DNA of 25,483 nt, from NCBI GenBank assembly GCA_001275005.1, contig JWZX01002695.1:1-25483 (forward strand). Direction: 5' to 3'. The notes under the pieces are model-generated. The model worked only from the letters and a program-made list of their open reading frames with translations, ran no database searches and was not told the origin of the DNA. The position numbers and the translations under genes are program-made. Below are positions 1 to 9,702 of this stretch, piece after piece. This DNA is from Chrysochromulina tobinii. Taxonomy: Eukaryota > Haptophyta > Prymnesiales > Chrysochromulinaceae. Position 1 is the first letter of the stretch. The number at the start of each line of letters is the position of its first letter.

Positions 1-93
1 GCCGCTGCTGCCGCTGCCGCTGCCGCTGCTGCCGCCGCCGCCGCCCCCGCTGCCGCCGCCACTGCCGCCGCCCCCGCCGCCGCCGCCGCCGCC
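1..93. repeat. GCC/GCT trinucleotide run encoding a Gly/Ser tract
   Basis: Imperfect GCC/GCT triplets continue to the window edge. Read on the minus strand in the frame of the methyltransferase-like protein they give a Gly/Ser-rich linker after the sequence LPSADGAG. It is a typical slippage-prone microsatellite and stays in frame throughout. Confidence 0.85.
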
Positions 94-3000
94 CGCACCA
101 TCCGCCGACGGCAGCCCGCCGCAGAACCAGATTCCGTCAAAGGGAGCCTCGTCGCGCGCCTCGACGGCGGCGACGAACTTGTACTTGCGCGCGGGCACTA
201 TGTAGAAGCAGCCGGCCTGCTCCTCGAGGCGCTCGCTAAAGGCACCCACCCGCACTCCGCGCTCGCCCGAGGCGGCCTGCTCAAACGTCACGGAGTGGTG
301 GCCTGCGCGTAGCCTGGCGAGGCACCAGAGCAGCTGCCTCCAGCCCAGCTTCGCGGCGCTCCACGCGGGCAGCAGCACGAGAAAGGGCACGGGCACTGGA
401 GCGCCCTTCTGGGCACCTTTGCCAGCGAGGGACAGCACGGCAGCCCGCTGCGCCTCGAGGATGTACCGGTAGAGGCGCTCCTTGTGCTGATGGCTATAGG
501 GCGGGTTGGTAAGCAGCACGTCATGCGGCGGCACGCGGCCCGCGGCTATGTCCGCATAAAAGTCGCGCTTCTGGTGGAGCACGTTGGCAAAGCCGAGCTG
601 CCCTAGCAGCCGACTCGTGCGTCCGCGGCAGTAGTAAGGATCATACAGGCGCACGAGCTCGGGCGTCGTCCCGAGCGCTCGGCACGCCGCACGGAGCACC
701 GGCCTCACATCGGAATAGGCTCGCTTCGGCGTCTCGAAGTGGTCCCCAAACTCGGTCTCGTCAAACGGCCACTCGCGCCGGGCGCTCTCGTCATCGGCCA
801 CGCGCTCGATACGGCGCGCCGGCGCGGGCGCCGGGGGCGGGGCTGGCGCCGGGGCCGGTCTCGGTGTGGCGGCGGGTGGCGCGGCGACGGACAGCGAGGT
901 AGATGGAGGTGCTGAGGCGGCCGGTCCGCCCGGTACGGCGCTCGGTACGGCGCCCGGCACGGCGCTCGGCACGGCGCTCTGTGCCGTTGGTGCACCGGCT
1001 GGTGCACCTGCACCAGCCGCCGCCGCCGCCACCGCGGCCGGCCGCTCGTGTGCAAAAGGGCATGCACCGGCCTTGCTGCAGTTTCCAAACTTGGCAAACT
1101 GGTAGCAGGGCTTACGCAGCTTGCGTTGAGCCGAGAGGCGCGCTTGCAACCTCTCGAGCTCCCCCAGCGCGGGGTCGAGGTCCTCTGGCAATGTGAGCTC
1201 GCCGAGGGATGCGAGGCGCTGCGGGCCGTCCACCCCAAAGAGGCATGGCAGCGGCCAGTAGCCTACGGGTAGGTCCGTGAAGATCGGGTCACGCACACGC
1301 TGCGCCCATGCCGCGCGCAGACGGTGCCGACGGGTGAGCGCGCCTTTGAGGATGGTGCCGAGCTCGAGCAGGTGGGCGAGCTCCGTACCCGTCGGAGGCG
1401 CCATCGTGGGCGGCAGGTGGGCGAGCTCCGTACCCGTCGGAGGCGCTATCGTGGGCGGCAGGTGGGCGAGCTCCGTACCCGTCGGAGGCGCTGCCGTGGG
1501 CGGCAGGTGGGCGAGCTCCGTACCCGTCGGAGGCGCCATCGTGGGCGCCGTCAGCAGCGGAACCACACCGTCCGGCGCGCCGTCTGCAGCGGCGACGGCG
1601 AGGCGAAGTGAGAGCAGCCGTTGGAATGTGAGTCTCTCGAGTTGTGACCAGAGGGCCTCAAGCTTGGCGATGCGTGGCCCCCACCAGCCGTGCTCGTCGC
1701 GGTGGGCGGCGCCCTGCACGTACCACTGCCGTATCCATTCGAACTCAAGCTCCGAGAGGCATGATTGCTCTTCTTGCCACTGAGCCGCGCTCCCGATGCG
1801 CGCCGCGGACCACGCGGAAGCGGTGGTTGACGAGGCGGCGGAGGGGGCGGAAGCGGCGGGGGCTGACGATGCGCCGGTTGCGCCGGCAGCGCCCGCCTCA
1901 GCGTCAGCGTCGTCCACAGTCACGCCGAGAGGTACACCTGCCGCCGCGATGGCGGCGACGCAGCGTTGGCGCACGGAGCTGAAGCTGTGCCCATCCTCGA
2001 GCGCGACGCGATGGGTGGAGGAGTATCGTCGTATGTGGCCCAGGCGAGGATGGAACCGATCGCCTCGATGCACGCGAGCACCGTCGCAAGGCTCTCGAGC
2101 AGGCTGCCCTTAGGAGCAGCGAGCAGATCGAGGAGCACACACTCGCGATCCTCAATGTCGCTCGCCGACACCACCGAGCCGGCCGACGCGTGAAAAGGGC
2201 TGGCGGCGGCGGCGCCGCCGCTGGCAGCTGTGGGATCGGCCGCGCCATTCTTGGCCAGGTTCGCTTTGGAGTCCACGGGCAGGTTGCCCGATTTGGCCAC
2301 GCGCTGCGCCATCTCACTAAGACTGTCCACGAGCTGGGGCAGAATCACGTCTGAGACGCGGTGGCGCTGCTGCTGACGCTTGAGAGTGAGCACGGCGACC
2401 GACTCGAGCAGCTCGTCGAACTGCTGCAGCGGCACCTTGGAGTCCACCCCCGGCCCAAAGAAGTGACCGCCCAGCCGAGCGAGGAGCAGTGAGAGAGACT
2501 GCGCGAGCTTGAAGGTGGGACGAAACGCGTCCAGAAGCAGCCCGTGGCGCTTGGGGGACGCTTCGAGCGCCTCGAGCGCGCGGAGGGTCGCGTCGCGCAT
2601 CCGCTCCATGCGTGCGCGCTTGAGGCGGTACACCTGGGTGCGCGAGGGCGGCAGTGCCATGCCATCGACATTCGCCGAGAGGCAGCGCCGAGTTGCCACG
2701 TGTGCGCCCTTGTGAATCCCCCTGCCCTTGTGAAGGTGATCTGTTCCGCCGGGCTCATCCCCACAACAGCTGCAATGGCAGTGGCAACGGCAATGTGGGG
2801 GCGATGGTGGAGGCGGTGGGGGTGGGGGCGCTGGAGGCGGCGGAGAGGGCGGATGCCAATGCGGTGGAGGCGATGGTGGTGGTGGTGATGGTGGTGGCGC
2901 CGAGGGTGGTGCCGAGGGTGGCGGCGGCGATGTCGGAGAGGACAAGTGTGCATAAACGCGCCCGATGGCGCGCCCCCACCAGGGAACGCAAAGACGCAGA

Positions 3001-3144
3001 GTCGTACACCGTCGCTTGACGACGGTGTCGAGCGACTTGCCGCACGAGCGACTTGCGCTCGGCAGGCGTCGGCGCGAAGGCCACGCGAAGCAGCTCAGTG
3101 CGCGACGTGCGTAGCAGCAGCACGAGCAGATCCTTGGGACACAT
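1..3144 (-). CDS. CCCH zinc-finger protein with NPPY-type methyltransferase-like domain (spliced, 3' partial)
   Basis: The minus-strand frame from about 2109 down to base 1 is open for about 700 codons and has no stop at the window edge, so the C-terminus is missing. In order it shows a Trp/Glu-rich segment (1800-1600), four 15-residue repeats (1550-1371), a CCCH zinc finger with exact C-x8-C-x5-C-x3-H spacing (about 1106-1048), a low-complexity Ala/Pro linker, then a globular region (800-130) with DPYYCRGR followed by LLTNPPYS, and a Gly/Ser tail. NPPY is motif IV of amino-methyltransferases acting on adenine, cytosine or glutamine; with a CCCH finger, an RNA substrate is plausible but inferred. 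This frame has no usable ATG before the zinc finger, so upstream exons are needed. Candidates are frame 2 (2660 down to about 2070, starting MALPPSRTQ) and an N-terminal exon from the ATG at 3144 (MCPKDLLVLLL). Exon borders are unresolved, and a frameshift cannot be excluded. Confidence 0.6.
1371..1550. repeat. 45-bp coding tandem repeat, 4 copies
   Basis: Four head-to-tail 45-bp units start at 1371, 1416, 1461 and 1506. They differ at only a few bases, mainly the variable codon giving Met, Ile or Ala, and at the end of the last unit. On the minus strand each unit encodes 15 residues with the core APPTGTELAHLP. The unit length is a multiple of three and the methyltransferase frame is uninterrupted, so copy number can vary without breaking the protein. 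Confidence 0.95.
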
Positions 3145-3273
3145 AGGCCATCACGCGCACGGACACGACGCCTTGAAGCCGGCCGACGGCACGCGCGCAG
3201 CTGGAATGGCATTGGCGGACTTCATTCACTCGAAGCGGTGTGACCTTGATTTCTCTTCACAACACAGCAAGTG

Positions 3274-3303
3274 ATCCGAGCACACCGAATCCGAGCACAC
3301 CGA
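3274..3303. repeat. 15-bp perfect tandem duplication in a divergent intergenic region
   Basis: The 15-mer ATCCGAGCACACCGA occurs twice head to tail. It lies between the minus-strand methyltransferase-like gene and the plus-strand small gene starting at 3356, where a shared promoter would be expected. A regulatory role is only a suggestion. Confidence 0.85.
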
Positions 3304-3355
3304 CTGACCGGCCGGGGAGTGGTGATTGTTCGTGTAAACGCATGCATGCGTTCTC

Positions 3356-4009
3356 ATGTGCAAAAAGTGGCGAAAACTCGAGCTTCCTCTGAAAGACAGT
3401 GGGCGAGCTTCTGTCGGCATGATGTCACCCAGCGCGGAGGCCACGTTCTCGACGCGGTACGAGGGACAAGACCCCGCCAACCTCGTGGGCATCTTCACCG
3501 TCGACATGGGCCCACACCAGGGTATGATCATGAAGGCCTTCCGGAGCCGAGCGACTCACCTCTTCGCTTCTGTCACCACATTCTTCATGCACGAGGCGTC
3601 GCGCAAGAAGTTTCCGCTCCACGAGCACTACCAGACGTCACGCACCGCAGATGGCCTCGCGACGGACTGCAAGATCCGAATGAAAGAAGACATGCTCCTC
3701 AACGGCACCCTCATCTGCGCGGCGTGCAAGTGCCGTCCAAGCCTCGGGCACGGCACCCTGATGTTCGTCGTTGACGCCACGGACGAGGAGGAGCCGTCTT
3801 GGACGGCACTGAACCAGCACGGCTTCCCGCAGGACAAGATCGCCCGTGACGCAGCCCAGATCTTGTGCGTGCGCTGCGAGAAGAAGAAGACGTGCCAGGC
3901 CGAGCCAGGCGCGCATGGCTCCACTCGTCCTCGCCTGAAGCCTGTGCACGTTGTGCGCGTCGGTGTCGTGTCCGGTGTCTCGCTCTCGTTCGATGAGGAC
4001 GACGAGTGA
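3356..4009 (+). CDS. Hypothetical Cys-rich protein, 217 aa
   Basis: I do not recognise this family. The frame runs from ATG 3356 to TGA 4009; an internal ATG pair at 3419/3422 (MMSPSAEATF) is an equally good start. The middle looks globular (GIFTVDMGPHQGMIMKAFRS, then a Lys/His-rich stretch). Later there are two Cys clusters, CAACKC and CVRCEKKKTC, about 50 residues apart, which could bind one zinc ion. The C-terminus is acidic (SFDEDDE). No signal peptide or membrane segment is evident. It sits divergent from the methyltransferase-like gene and convergent with the filamin-repeat gene, the two stop codons being about 31 bp apart. A missing 5' exon is possible. Confidence 0.6.
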   Translation: MCKKWRKLELPLKDSGRASVGMMSPSAEATFSTRYEGQDPANLVGIFTVDMGPHQGMIMKAFRSRATHLFASVTTFFMHEASRKKFPLHEHYQTSRTADGLATDCKIRMKEDMLLNGTLICAACKCRPSLGHGTLMFVVDATDEEEPSWTALNQHGFPQDKIARDAAQILCVRCEKKKTCQAEPGAHGSTRPRLKPVHVVRVGVVSGVSLSFDEDDE

Positions 4010-4040
4010 CGAGGTCGCTTAGAGGACGCTCACCGCGTAC

Positions 4041-7000
4041 TCATTGCGCGCGCGGACGTAGTGTGACATACCTAGTTGTAAGAATGTTGCTCCGGCGAAA
4101 AGGATGGATGAATACTATACGAATACCACATGCAACTCGACCGCCCGGCGTGATACCGTCGGCCAGGCGCGAGCAGTCGGCGCCGGGCAGGTTGCCGAGC
4201 TTGCGCTGTCCATACGGGCCCGCGTGCACCGTCACGTTGATCACAAACTCGCCGCGCACGAGCGGCAAGAACTCGACCACGTACAGCCCATCCGCCTGCC
4301 GCTCTGCCTTGCAGTGCACCGCGGCGGTGCCTGCGTCGCTGGGCATCGCGGACGCGCCGGCGCAGCGCACTTGCGAGTACGCGCCGGTGGCGCGCGGGCC
4401 GTGCACACGCGCCACAAAGGAGGCAAGCTTGCCAGCGTCGGCGCGTCGGTTGCCGTACGCGTCGAAGGGCAGGATCGAGAAGCGCACGGGCCAGCCCACA
4501 AAGTAGCCCGTGCGCCGTGACGAGCTCTCGACGCATCCTGTGACGTGGCAGGGCCAGAGCAGCTCCGAGTGGGGCGGCGAGAGCGGGCCGGGCGAGACGC
4601 GCAGTGGGAAGTCAGGCAGCGCGCCGCCGCTCGCGCCGCGCAGCAGCGTGCGCATTGAGTACTCGCCCGCGTCGGTGAACACGTGCAGGACTGTGTAGTT
4701 GCCCTTACCGGCGTCGACGAGCTGCGCCACGGGCGCCGGGGCGCCCGTGGCTCTCGGCACGGCGACCACGTCGAAGCGGTGGCGTTCGCCTCCGAAGGGC
4801 GCATTGCCGAACTCATCGCGGCTCATGAGCGTGAACGCGGTCTGCTCGCCCGCAATCGCCTCGTGCGGACCAACGAGGCGCGAGACGAAAGGGTTGGTGG
4901 GCCCCGCGCCAACGGTGATCGCAAATGGGGAGCCCTTGATGTCCCAAAAGACGTTCGCCTCGTCCGCGCGCTGCACAGTCACCGTGTAGTTGCCGGCGAC
5001 CGTCGCGAGATACGAGGCGATGTACGTTCCGTTGTGGTAGTCGACCATCGAGGAGGCGACCAGCTTGGTTGCATTCGGCCCGTCGAGCGTGAGGGCAAAC
5101 CGATCGCCACCCGTCGAGCGCGCGTTGCCGTGCATGTCGCGCGCGGTGATGGAGATGAACTGGAGCGCGCCCACGCGCGCCGCGATCGAGGAGAGGCCGG
5201 GGCCTTCGGCCGTGCATCGCGGCGCCGACGTGGGGCCCGCGACGATGCGAAGCGGGTAGGGCGAGCCCAGCAGCTCGCCTCCCACACCCGGCTGCCCCGA
5301 CTCCAGCACGGCGACCGCGCGGACCAGGTACTCGCCCGTGGTGGGGATGATTAGGTCAGCCGTGTACGCGCCGTGCCCTCCGCGGCTCGCTGCACGCACC
5401 ACCGCGGTGGGCGGCTGCAGTGGGGCGCTCGCGCTCGGGTTCTTCGGGTGCACCGTGAGGCGGAAGGGCGCCGGCTCAAGGGCTGTCTCGTGAGGGTTGT
5501 CGAAGGCGTCGCGCGCCTCGATCCATAAGCGGACGGGCCGGCCAGCACCCTCGACCCACGCGCCGTCGTGAACGCCCGCCCCGTCGCCGTCCACGCCGCC
5601 GTTGGGCGCCGTCGGGCCGAAGACGCGCGAGCGTCTGCCGCTGAGCGGGCCGGCGCGCACGGTCACCATCGTGGGCGAGCCTCCCACCTGCATGGAGGCG
5701 TTCACGCGGCCGTCAGCGCCGAGTGCACCCACGATGAGCTCATACGTGCCCGCGCGCGTCACGTTGTACGTCAGGTTGAACTGGCCGTGCGAGAGCGCCT
5801 TGTCGGGCTGGGTCACGCCCCAGCTCGCCGTGGGCGAGCCGAGGGATGCACCCCAGGTGTACGTGCCCTCGCGGAGAACATTGTCGAAGACGTCGCGACC
5901 GAGCACACCGAAGGGGGTGGCCTCGCCCGCGATGCCCTCGGTGACGCCCCGACCGACCAGCTGCGAGTGCGAAACCGACAAGCTCGCCGGCACGCAGTCG
6001 ACCTGGTACGGCGAGCCCTTGATGGGGCCGCACACGCCCGCGATCCACAGCCGGTGCGAGGCTGCGCGCGTGACCACCCACATGGCCTTGTACGAGCCAT
6101 CACCATTGTCGCCCACCTGCACGGACTCGTTGCCGCCGGGCTTGTCGAGCAGTTCGAGCGACGCGCTGAAGACGTCGCCGCCCGCGGAGCGCTGGTTGCC
6201 CAGCCGGTCCTTTGCGAAGATTGGAGCCTCGGATACGGCGCCCGCGATGCATTTGGGGAAGTCGACCGAGATCGACTGGTCGCATACCGTCGGACCAGGG
6301 ATGGGCTTCACGCGGAACGGCGGGCCGCCAAGGCTTCCGTTGTTCACGCGCACGGCCATCAGGTAGTCCGTCTGCCACGAGGTGAGCGAGAGGGTGTAGC
6401 GCACCGTGTACGAGCCATCGCCCGTGTCGCGCACGCTCGCATGCACCACCGAGCTCGTTGCGCCCTGCGTGAGCGTCGCGCTCACCTTATCGCCGCCCAC
6501 GCCGCGGTCGTTGCCAAACTGGTCCTTGGCGCGCAGGATGACCGTCGTCGGCTCGCCGATGGCAGCCTTGTGCGTCCCCTCGCCCACCGCGATGCTCGCC
6601 CGAGGGCTCGTCGGACCGGGCACCACGAGCACGTTGAAAGGCGAGCCGGAGGCGTGCACGGCGCCCGCGGTCACGTGCAGCTGCCACAGGCCAGCCACGG
6701 TCGCGTTGTAATGCACGTCGTAACGGCCGTTGGCCTTGTCAATGACCGAGGCGCTCAGCGGCGCGACGCCGGGTCGGCGCATCGTCACGACGAACGGGTC
6801 GCCGCCCACGGTCTGCGCGTTGCCGTAGCAGTCGACAGCCTGCAGGACGAGCGCGGCATCGGCGCCCGCGACGGCCGTCTGCGCGCCCACGCCGCTGAGC
6901 TTCGACTTGGCGGCGCACGTGCCGCCGGGCTGCACGAGCGTCGCAAACGGCGAGCCCTCGATGTGCGCGCCGTTAATGGTCACGGACAGCTTGTACTCTC

Positions 7001-9260
7001 CGGCGGCGATGGTGCGGTACGTGACGGCGTAGGCGCCGTCAGCCGTGTCGAGCACGGTCGCCTTCAGGCCTGCGCCGCGGGTCTGCTCGACAAAGGCGCC
7101 CATGAGATCGGTGAGGGTAGGGCCGCTGTGGAAGAGCACCGCCTCGACGGCCTCGCCGCCCGCGGCGCAGTCGTTGCCGCTCGAGTCGCGCGCGCGCACC
7201 ACGAACGCGTTGACCTCGCCCGCGATGCCCAGCGTCGCCGCGCACGGCACGCCGTCGACCTCGGGGTGCAGGCAACCCACCACGGACATGGGCGCATGCG
7301 CGCGTCCCGGGCGCACGATGGTCGTGTACGGTGAGCCGAAGATCGGGATCTGGTCGTAGAGCACCTCGACCGCATATTGGCCGGCCGTGAGGGGCGTGTA
7401 GGAGGCGACGTACATCCCGCTGAGCAAATCGGACACCTTGGCATGGATCGTCTGTGGCCCACGCAGCGTGACGCTAAAGTTGCCCCCGGCGGATGCGCGC
7501 TCGGCGTTGCCGTACGTGTCCTTCGAGAGGATCTGGAACTCGGTCAGCGTGCCCGCGACCGTGGAGCTCAGGCCGTCGCCAAAGGCCGTCGTGTGACTAG
7601 CACGCGCCACGGAGGGGAAGGCCTGCATGCCAAAGGGCGATCCCTCGACGTGGCGTTCGTCGAGGGTGACCGCGATGTGGTACAGGCCGGCGGAGGTGAC
7701 CGTGTACTCGACGAGGTACGTGCCGTTGCCCGACTCGGACACGACGCCGCGCACGCTCGTGCTGCCTGGGATGCGGTCTCGCTCGGTCCCCGAGAGAGAT
7801 ACAACGAACTGGTCGCCGCAGATGGAGCGCGCATTGCCGTACTCGTCGCGCGCGACGATGGTGAAGCTCGCCGGCTGGCCGGCGATGGCGGTGCGCAGGC
7901 CTGCGCCGAGTGCGGACGAAGCGCGCGCGCTCGTGCGCCCCGCGAGCACCGTCGCCTGGAACGGTGAGCCCATGATGTGGACGCCGCCCAGCTGGGCACG
8001 CACGAGGTACGCGCCCGACTGCTTGACCAAGTACTCGGCGCTGTAGGTGCCGTTGAGAAGGTCGGTGACGAGCGCGGCCTGCCAGACGAGGTCCTTGCTC
8101 GCCGCCGCCGCCGCGCGCTCGCCACGGCGCGCCACGTGCACCGTGAACACATCGCCCGTCTCGAGAGGGCGAGCGTTGCCGAAGGAGTCCCGCGGGGTGA
8201 GCAGCAGCGTCGCAGGCACACCCGCGGTGGCCTCGAGAAGGCCAGCGCCGGTGGCCACGCAGTGCGCGGGCGAGGTGGGCGCCGGGAAGACGGAGAGCGT
8301 GTAGGGGGAGTCCGCCACCGGCAGGCCGCCCAGACTCACGTCGAGCCGGTAGACGCCAGAGACGGTCGGAGTGTACTCGACGCTGTACGTGCCATTGCCC
8401 ACATCGGCGACAGAGGCATTGAGCACCACGCCACCGCGTGAGGTGAGACCGACGCGGAAGTCGTCGCCGCCCGCCGTCTGGGCCACGCCCTCCGCGTCGC
8501 GCGCCGCCAGCGTGAACAGGCTGGGCGAGCCCGCATGGGCGCGGTACAGGCCCTTGCCGTCAGCGAGAGACTCGTGCGACGAGGTGGGCGCGATCACTTC
8601 GAGGACAAGCTCGGGCCGCGTCGCGGCGTCACTGCGCCGGCTCGAGCCGTACTGCACGTAGTAGTGCTCGCGCGTGCTCGCCGCCGTCGGCGCGTACAGG
8701 TGCAGCGCGAGTAGACGATCGGCGCCGGGCGCAATGGCTGCCTTGACGTAGTACGTGAGCTCGACCTCGGCGGGGGCGGAGGGGCGCGGCTGCCAGCTGC
8801 CGATGGCATTGCCGCAGCAGGGCGCGGAACGGTCACGGCACTGGGCATCGGGCTGGTTCTCCCACGTCAGCTCGTCCGAGCGCCACGTCACGTCCGAGAG
8901 CAAGCAGGCGTGGTGTGTGAGCCGAGCGTTCGAGGACGCGAGCAGCGGGTGCAGCCGAAGCTTGGCACTGAGGACGCGTGCGTGCGCGCCGGCGACAGTG
9001 CTCAAGTCGAAGGCGAGAAAGGCGCGGTACTCCGCGTCAGGCGCGTCCGTCTTGCCCACCTGCAGGATTGACGTGCGGTAAGACCACGTCGGCCGTTGCT
9101 TCTCGACATAGACGTCCTGGCGCGGGTAGAGCACGAGCTCTTTTGCGGCGACTGCGTGCAGGGTGAGGGCAAGGGTCGTCAGCGGCGACTGCACAAAGCG
9201 GCAAACGATTGATCGCGTACCCGTGAGCAGCCCGGCGAGGAGGTGTAGCTTTGCCACCAT
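4041..9260 (-). CDS. Secreted-type protein with DNRLRE/CBM96-like domain and ~13 filamin (Ig-like) repeats
   Basis: The frame is open from 9458, but I chose the ATG at 9260. It begins MVAKLHLLAGLLTG and leads into a hydrophobic stretch ending HAVAA, a plausible signal peptide; the 66 residues upstream are Arg-rich and look non-coding. Residues about 40-223 resemble a DNRLRE/CBM96 domain: AFLAFDLS, then SDVTWRSDELTWENQP, then a C-terminal ELVLEV strand. The rest is about 13 filamin/ABP280-type repeats of 95-130 residues. Most carry an RDxxGN-like strand, a GGD(x)F strand, a NGTY or DGSY turn and a terminal GSPF/GSPY. There are no calponin-homology actin-binding domains and no clear C-terminal membrane anchor. 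Filamin-type Ig repeats outside the cytoskeleton occur in plant GEX2 gamete-adhesion proteins, so a surface or matrix adhesion role is inferred. Repeats 9, 10, 12 and 13 are divergent, and the last lacks the GSPF strand. Confidence 0.85.
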   Translation of the reverse strand: MVAKLHLLAGLLTGTRSIVCRFVQSPLTTLALTLHAVAAKELVLYPRQDVYVEKQRPTWSYRTSILQVGKTDAPDAEYRAFLAFDLSTVAGAHARVLSAKLRLHPLLASSNARLTHHACLLSDVTWRSDELTWENQPDAQCRDRSAPCCGNAIGSWQPRPSAPAEVELTYYVKAAIAPGADRLLALHLYAPTAASTREHYYVQYGSSRRSDAATRPELVLEVIAPTSSHESLADGKGLYRAHAGSPSLFTLAARDAEGVAQTAGGDDFRVGLTSRGGVVLNASVADVGNGTYSVEYTPTVSGVYRLDVSLGGLPVADSPYTLSVFPAPTSPAHCVATGAGLLEATAGVPATLLLTPRDSFGNARPLETGDVFTVHVARRGERAAAAASKDLVWQAALVTDLLNGTYSAEYLVKQSGAYLVRAQLGGVHIMGSPFQATVLAGRTSARASSALGAGLRTAIAGQPASFTIVARDEYGNARSICGDQFVVSLSGTERDRIPGSTSVRGVVSESGNGTYLVEYTVTSAGLYHIAVTLDERHVEGSPFGMQAFPSVARASHTTAFGDGLSSTVAGTLTEFQILSKDTYGNAERASAGGNFSVTLRGPQTIHAKVSDLLSGMYVASYTPLTAGQYAVEVLYDQIPIFGSPYTTIVRPGRAHAPMSVVGCLHPEVDGVPCAATLGIAGEVNAFVVRARDSSGNDCAAGGEAVEAVLFHSGPTLTDLMGAFVEQTRGAGLKATVLDTADGAYAVTYRTIAAGEYKLSVTINGAHIEGSPFATLVQPGGTCAAKSKLSGVGAQTAVAGADAALVLQAVDCYGNAQTVGGDPFVVTMRRPGVAPLSASVIDKANGRYDVHYNATVAGLWQLHVTAGAVHASGSPFNVLVVPGPTSPRASIAVGEGTHKAAIGEPTTVILRAKDQFGNDRGVGGDKVSATLTQGATSSVVHASVRDTGDGSYTVRYTLSLTSWQTDYLMAVRVNNGSLGGPPFRVKPIPGPTVCDQSISVDFPKCIAGAVSEAPIFAKDRLGNQRSAGGDVFSASLELLDKPGGNESVQVGDNGDGSYKAMWVVTRAASHRLWIAGVCGPIKGSPYQVDCVPASLSVSHSQLVGRGVTEGIAGEATPFGVLGRDVFDNVLREGTYTWGASLGSPTASWGVTQPDKALSHGQFNLTYNVTRAGTYELIVGALGADGRVNASMQVGGSPTMVTVRAGPLSGRRSRVFGPTAPNGGVDGDGAGVHDGAWVEGAGRPVRLWIEARDAFDNPHETALEPAPFRLTVHPKNPSASAPLQPPTAVVRAASRGGHGAYTADLIIPTTGEYLVRAVAVLESGQPGVGGELLGSPYPLRIVAGPTSAPRCTAEGPGLSSIAARVGALQFISITARDMHGNARSTGGDRFALTLDGPNATKLVASSMVDYHNGTYIASYLATVAGNYTVTVQRADEANVFWDIKGSPFAITVGAGPTNPFVSRLVGPHEAIAGEQTAFTLMSRDEFGNAPFGGERHRFDVVAVPRATGAPAPVAQLVDAGKGNYTVLHVFTDAGEYSMRTLLRGASGGALPDFPLRVSPGPLSPPHSELLWPCHVTGCVESSSRRTGYFVGWPVRFSILPFDAYGNRRADAGKLASFVARVHGPRATGAYSQVRCAGASAMPSDAGTAAVHCKAERQADGLYVVEFLPLVRGEFVINVTVHAGPYGQRKLGNLPGADCSRLADGITPGGRVACGIRIVFIHPFRRSNILTTRYVTLRPRAQ

Positions 9261-9702
9261 CGCTATCCAATCCGAAGGGCGTCGTCGCGTGCACCTTCGC
9301 ACTTCACGGTGCTCCGATGTGAAAATGTGCGCAAACTGTCTCGGCATCTGTCTCGTACTACGATCGACGTACAACCGCCGGATCTGCGTGCGACCCACGC
9401 CAAAAATTCCCACGCTCTCACATTTATGGAGAACATTGTATTCCGAGCAAAAGCCCATAAGCCCTTGGCAAAAGCATCAGTACAAGAACAAGTAACATTA
9501 GAGAGCGATGAGTACATTGTATTCCATCGAGTTCGCGCGGGACATACGTACTGAGTTGACTTTCTAATCAACCGATTCTTTCGGTGAGGGTGAAAAATTC
9601 GCTCAGGACGGCGCCGTGCCATGTTCACGTGTGCAGCCCTCATGCGCGCGTTGACGGTCGATTCTGCACGTCGGTACCTGGTGGGTCACGTCATCGTAAG
9701 CC
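9261..9702. promoter_or_regulatory. Divergent intergenic region between filamin-repeat and RING genes
   Basis: These 441 bases separate two divergent starts, so they should hold both promoters. The segment 9400-9600 is more AT-rich than its flanks. I see a weak inverted repeat, GTTGA and TCAAC around 9555-9572, but no convincing TATA box or known operator. Part of it (9261-9458) is an open extension of the filamin frame that I judge non-coding. Confidence 0.4.

Noticed and set aside
2755-3212. Pro-rich frame (PPPPSPP runs) as a cell-wall hydroxyproline-rich protein
   Set aside because: The Pro run comes from a GGT/GGC microsatellite and is not flanked by a signal peptide or ordered domain in that frame. 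A better N-terminal exon candidate exists in another frame (ATG 3144).
5568-7334. 588-codon plus-strand reading frame opposite the filamin-repeat gene
   Set aside because: It is the antisense shadow of the filamin-repeat gene: His/Arg/Ala-rich, no recognisable domain, while the opposite strand has clear repeated Ig-type motifs.
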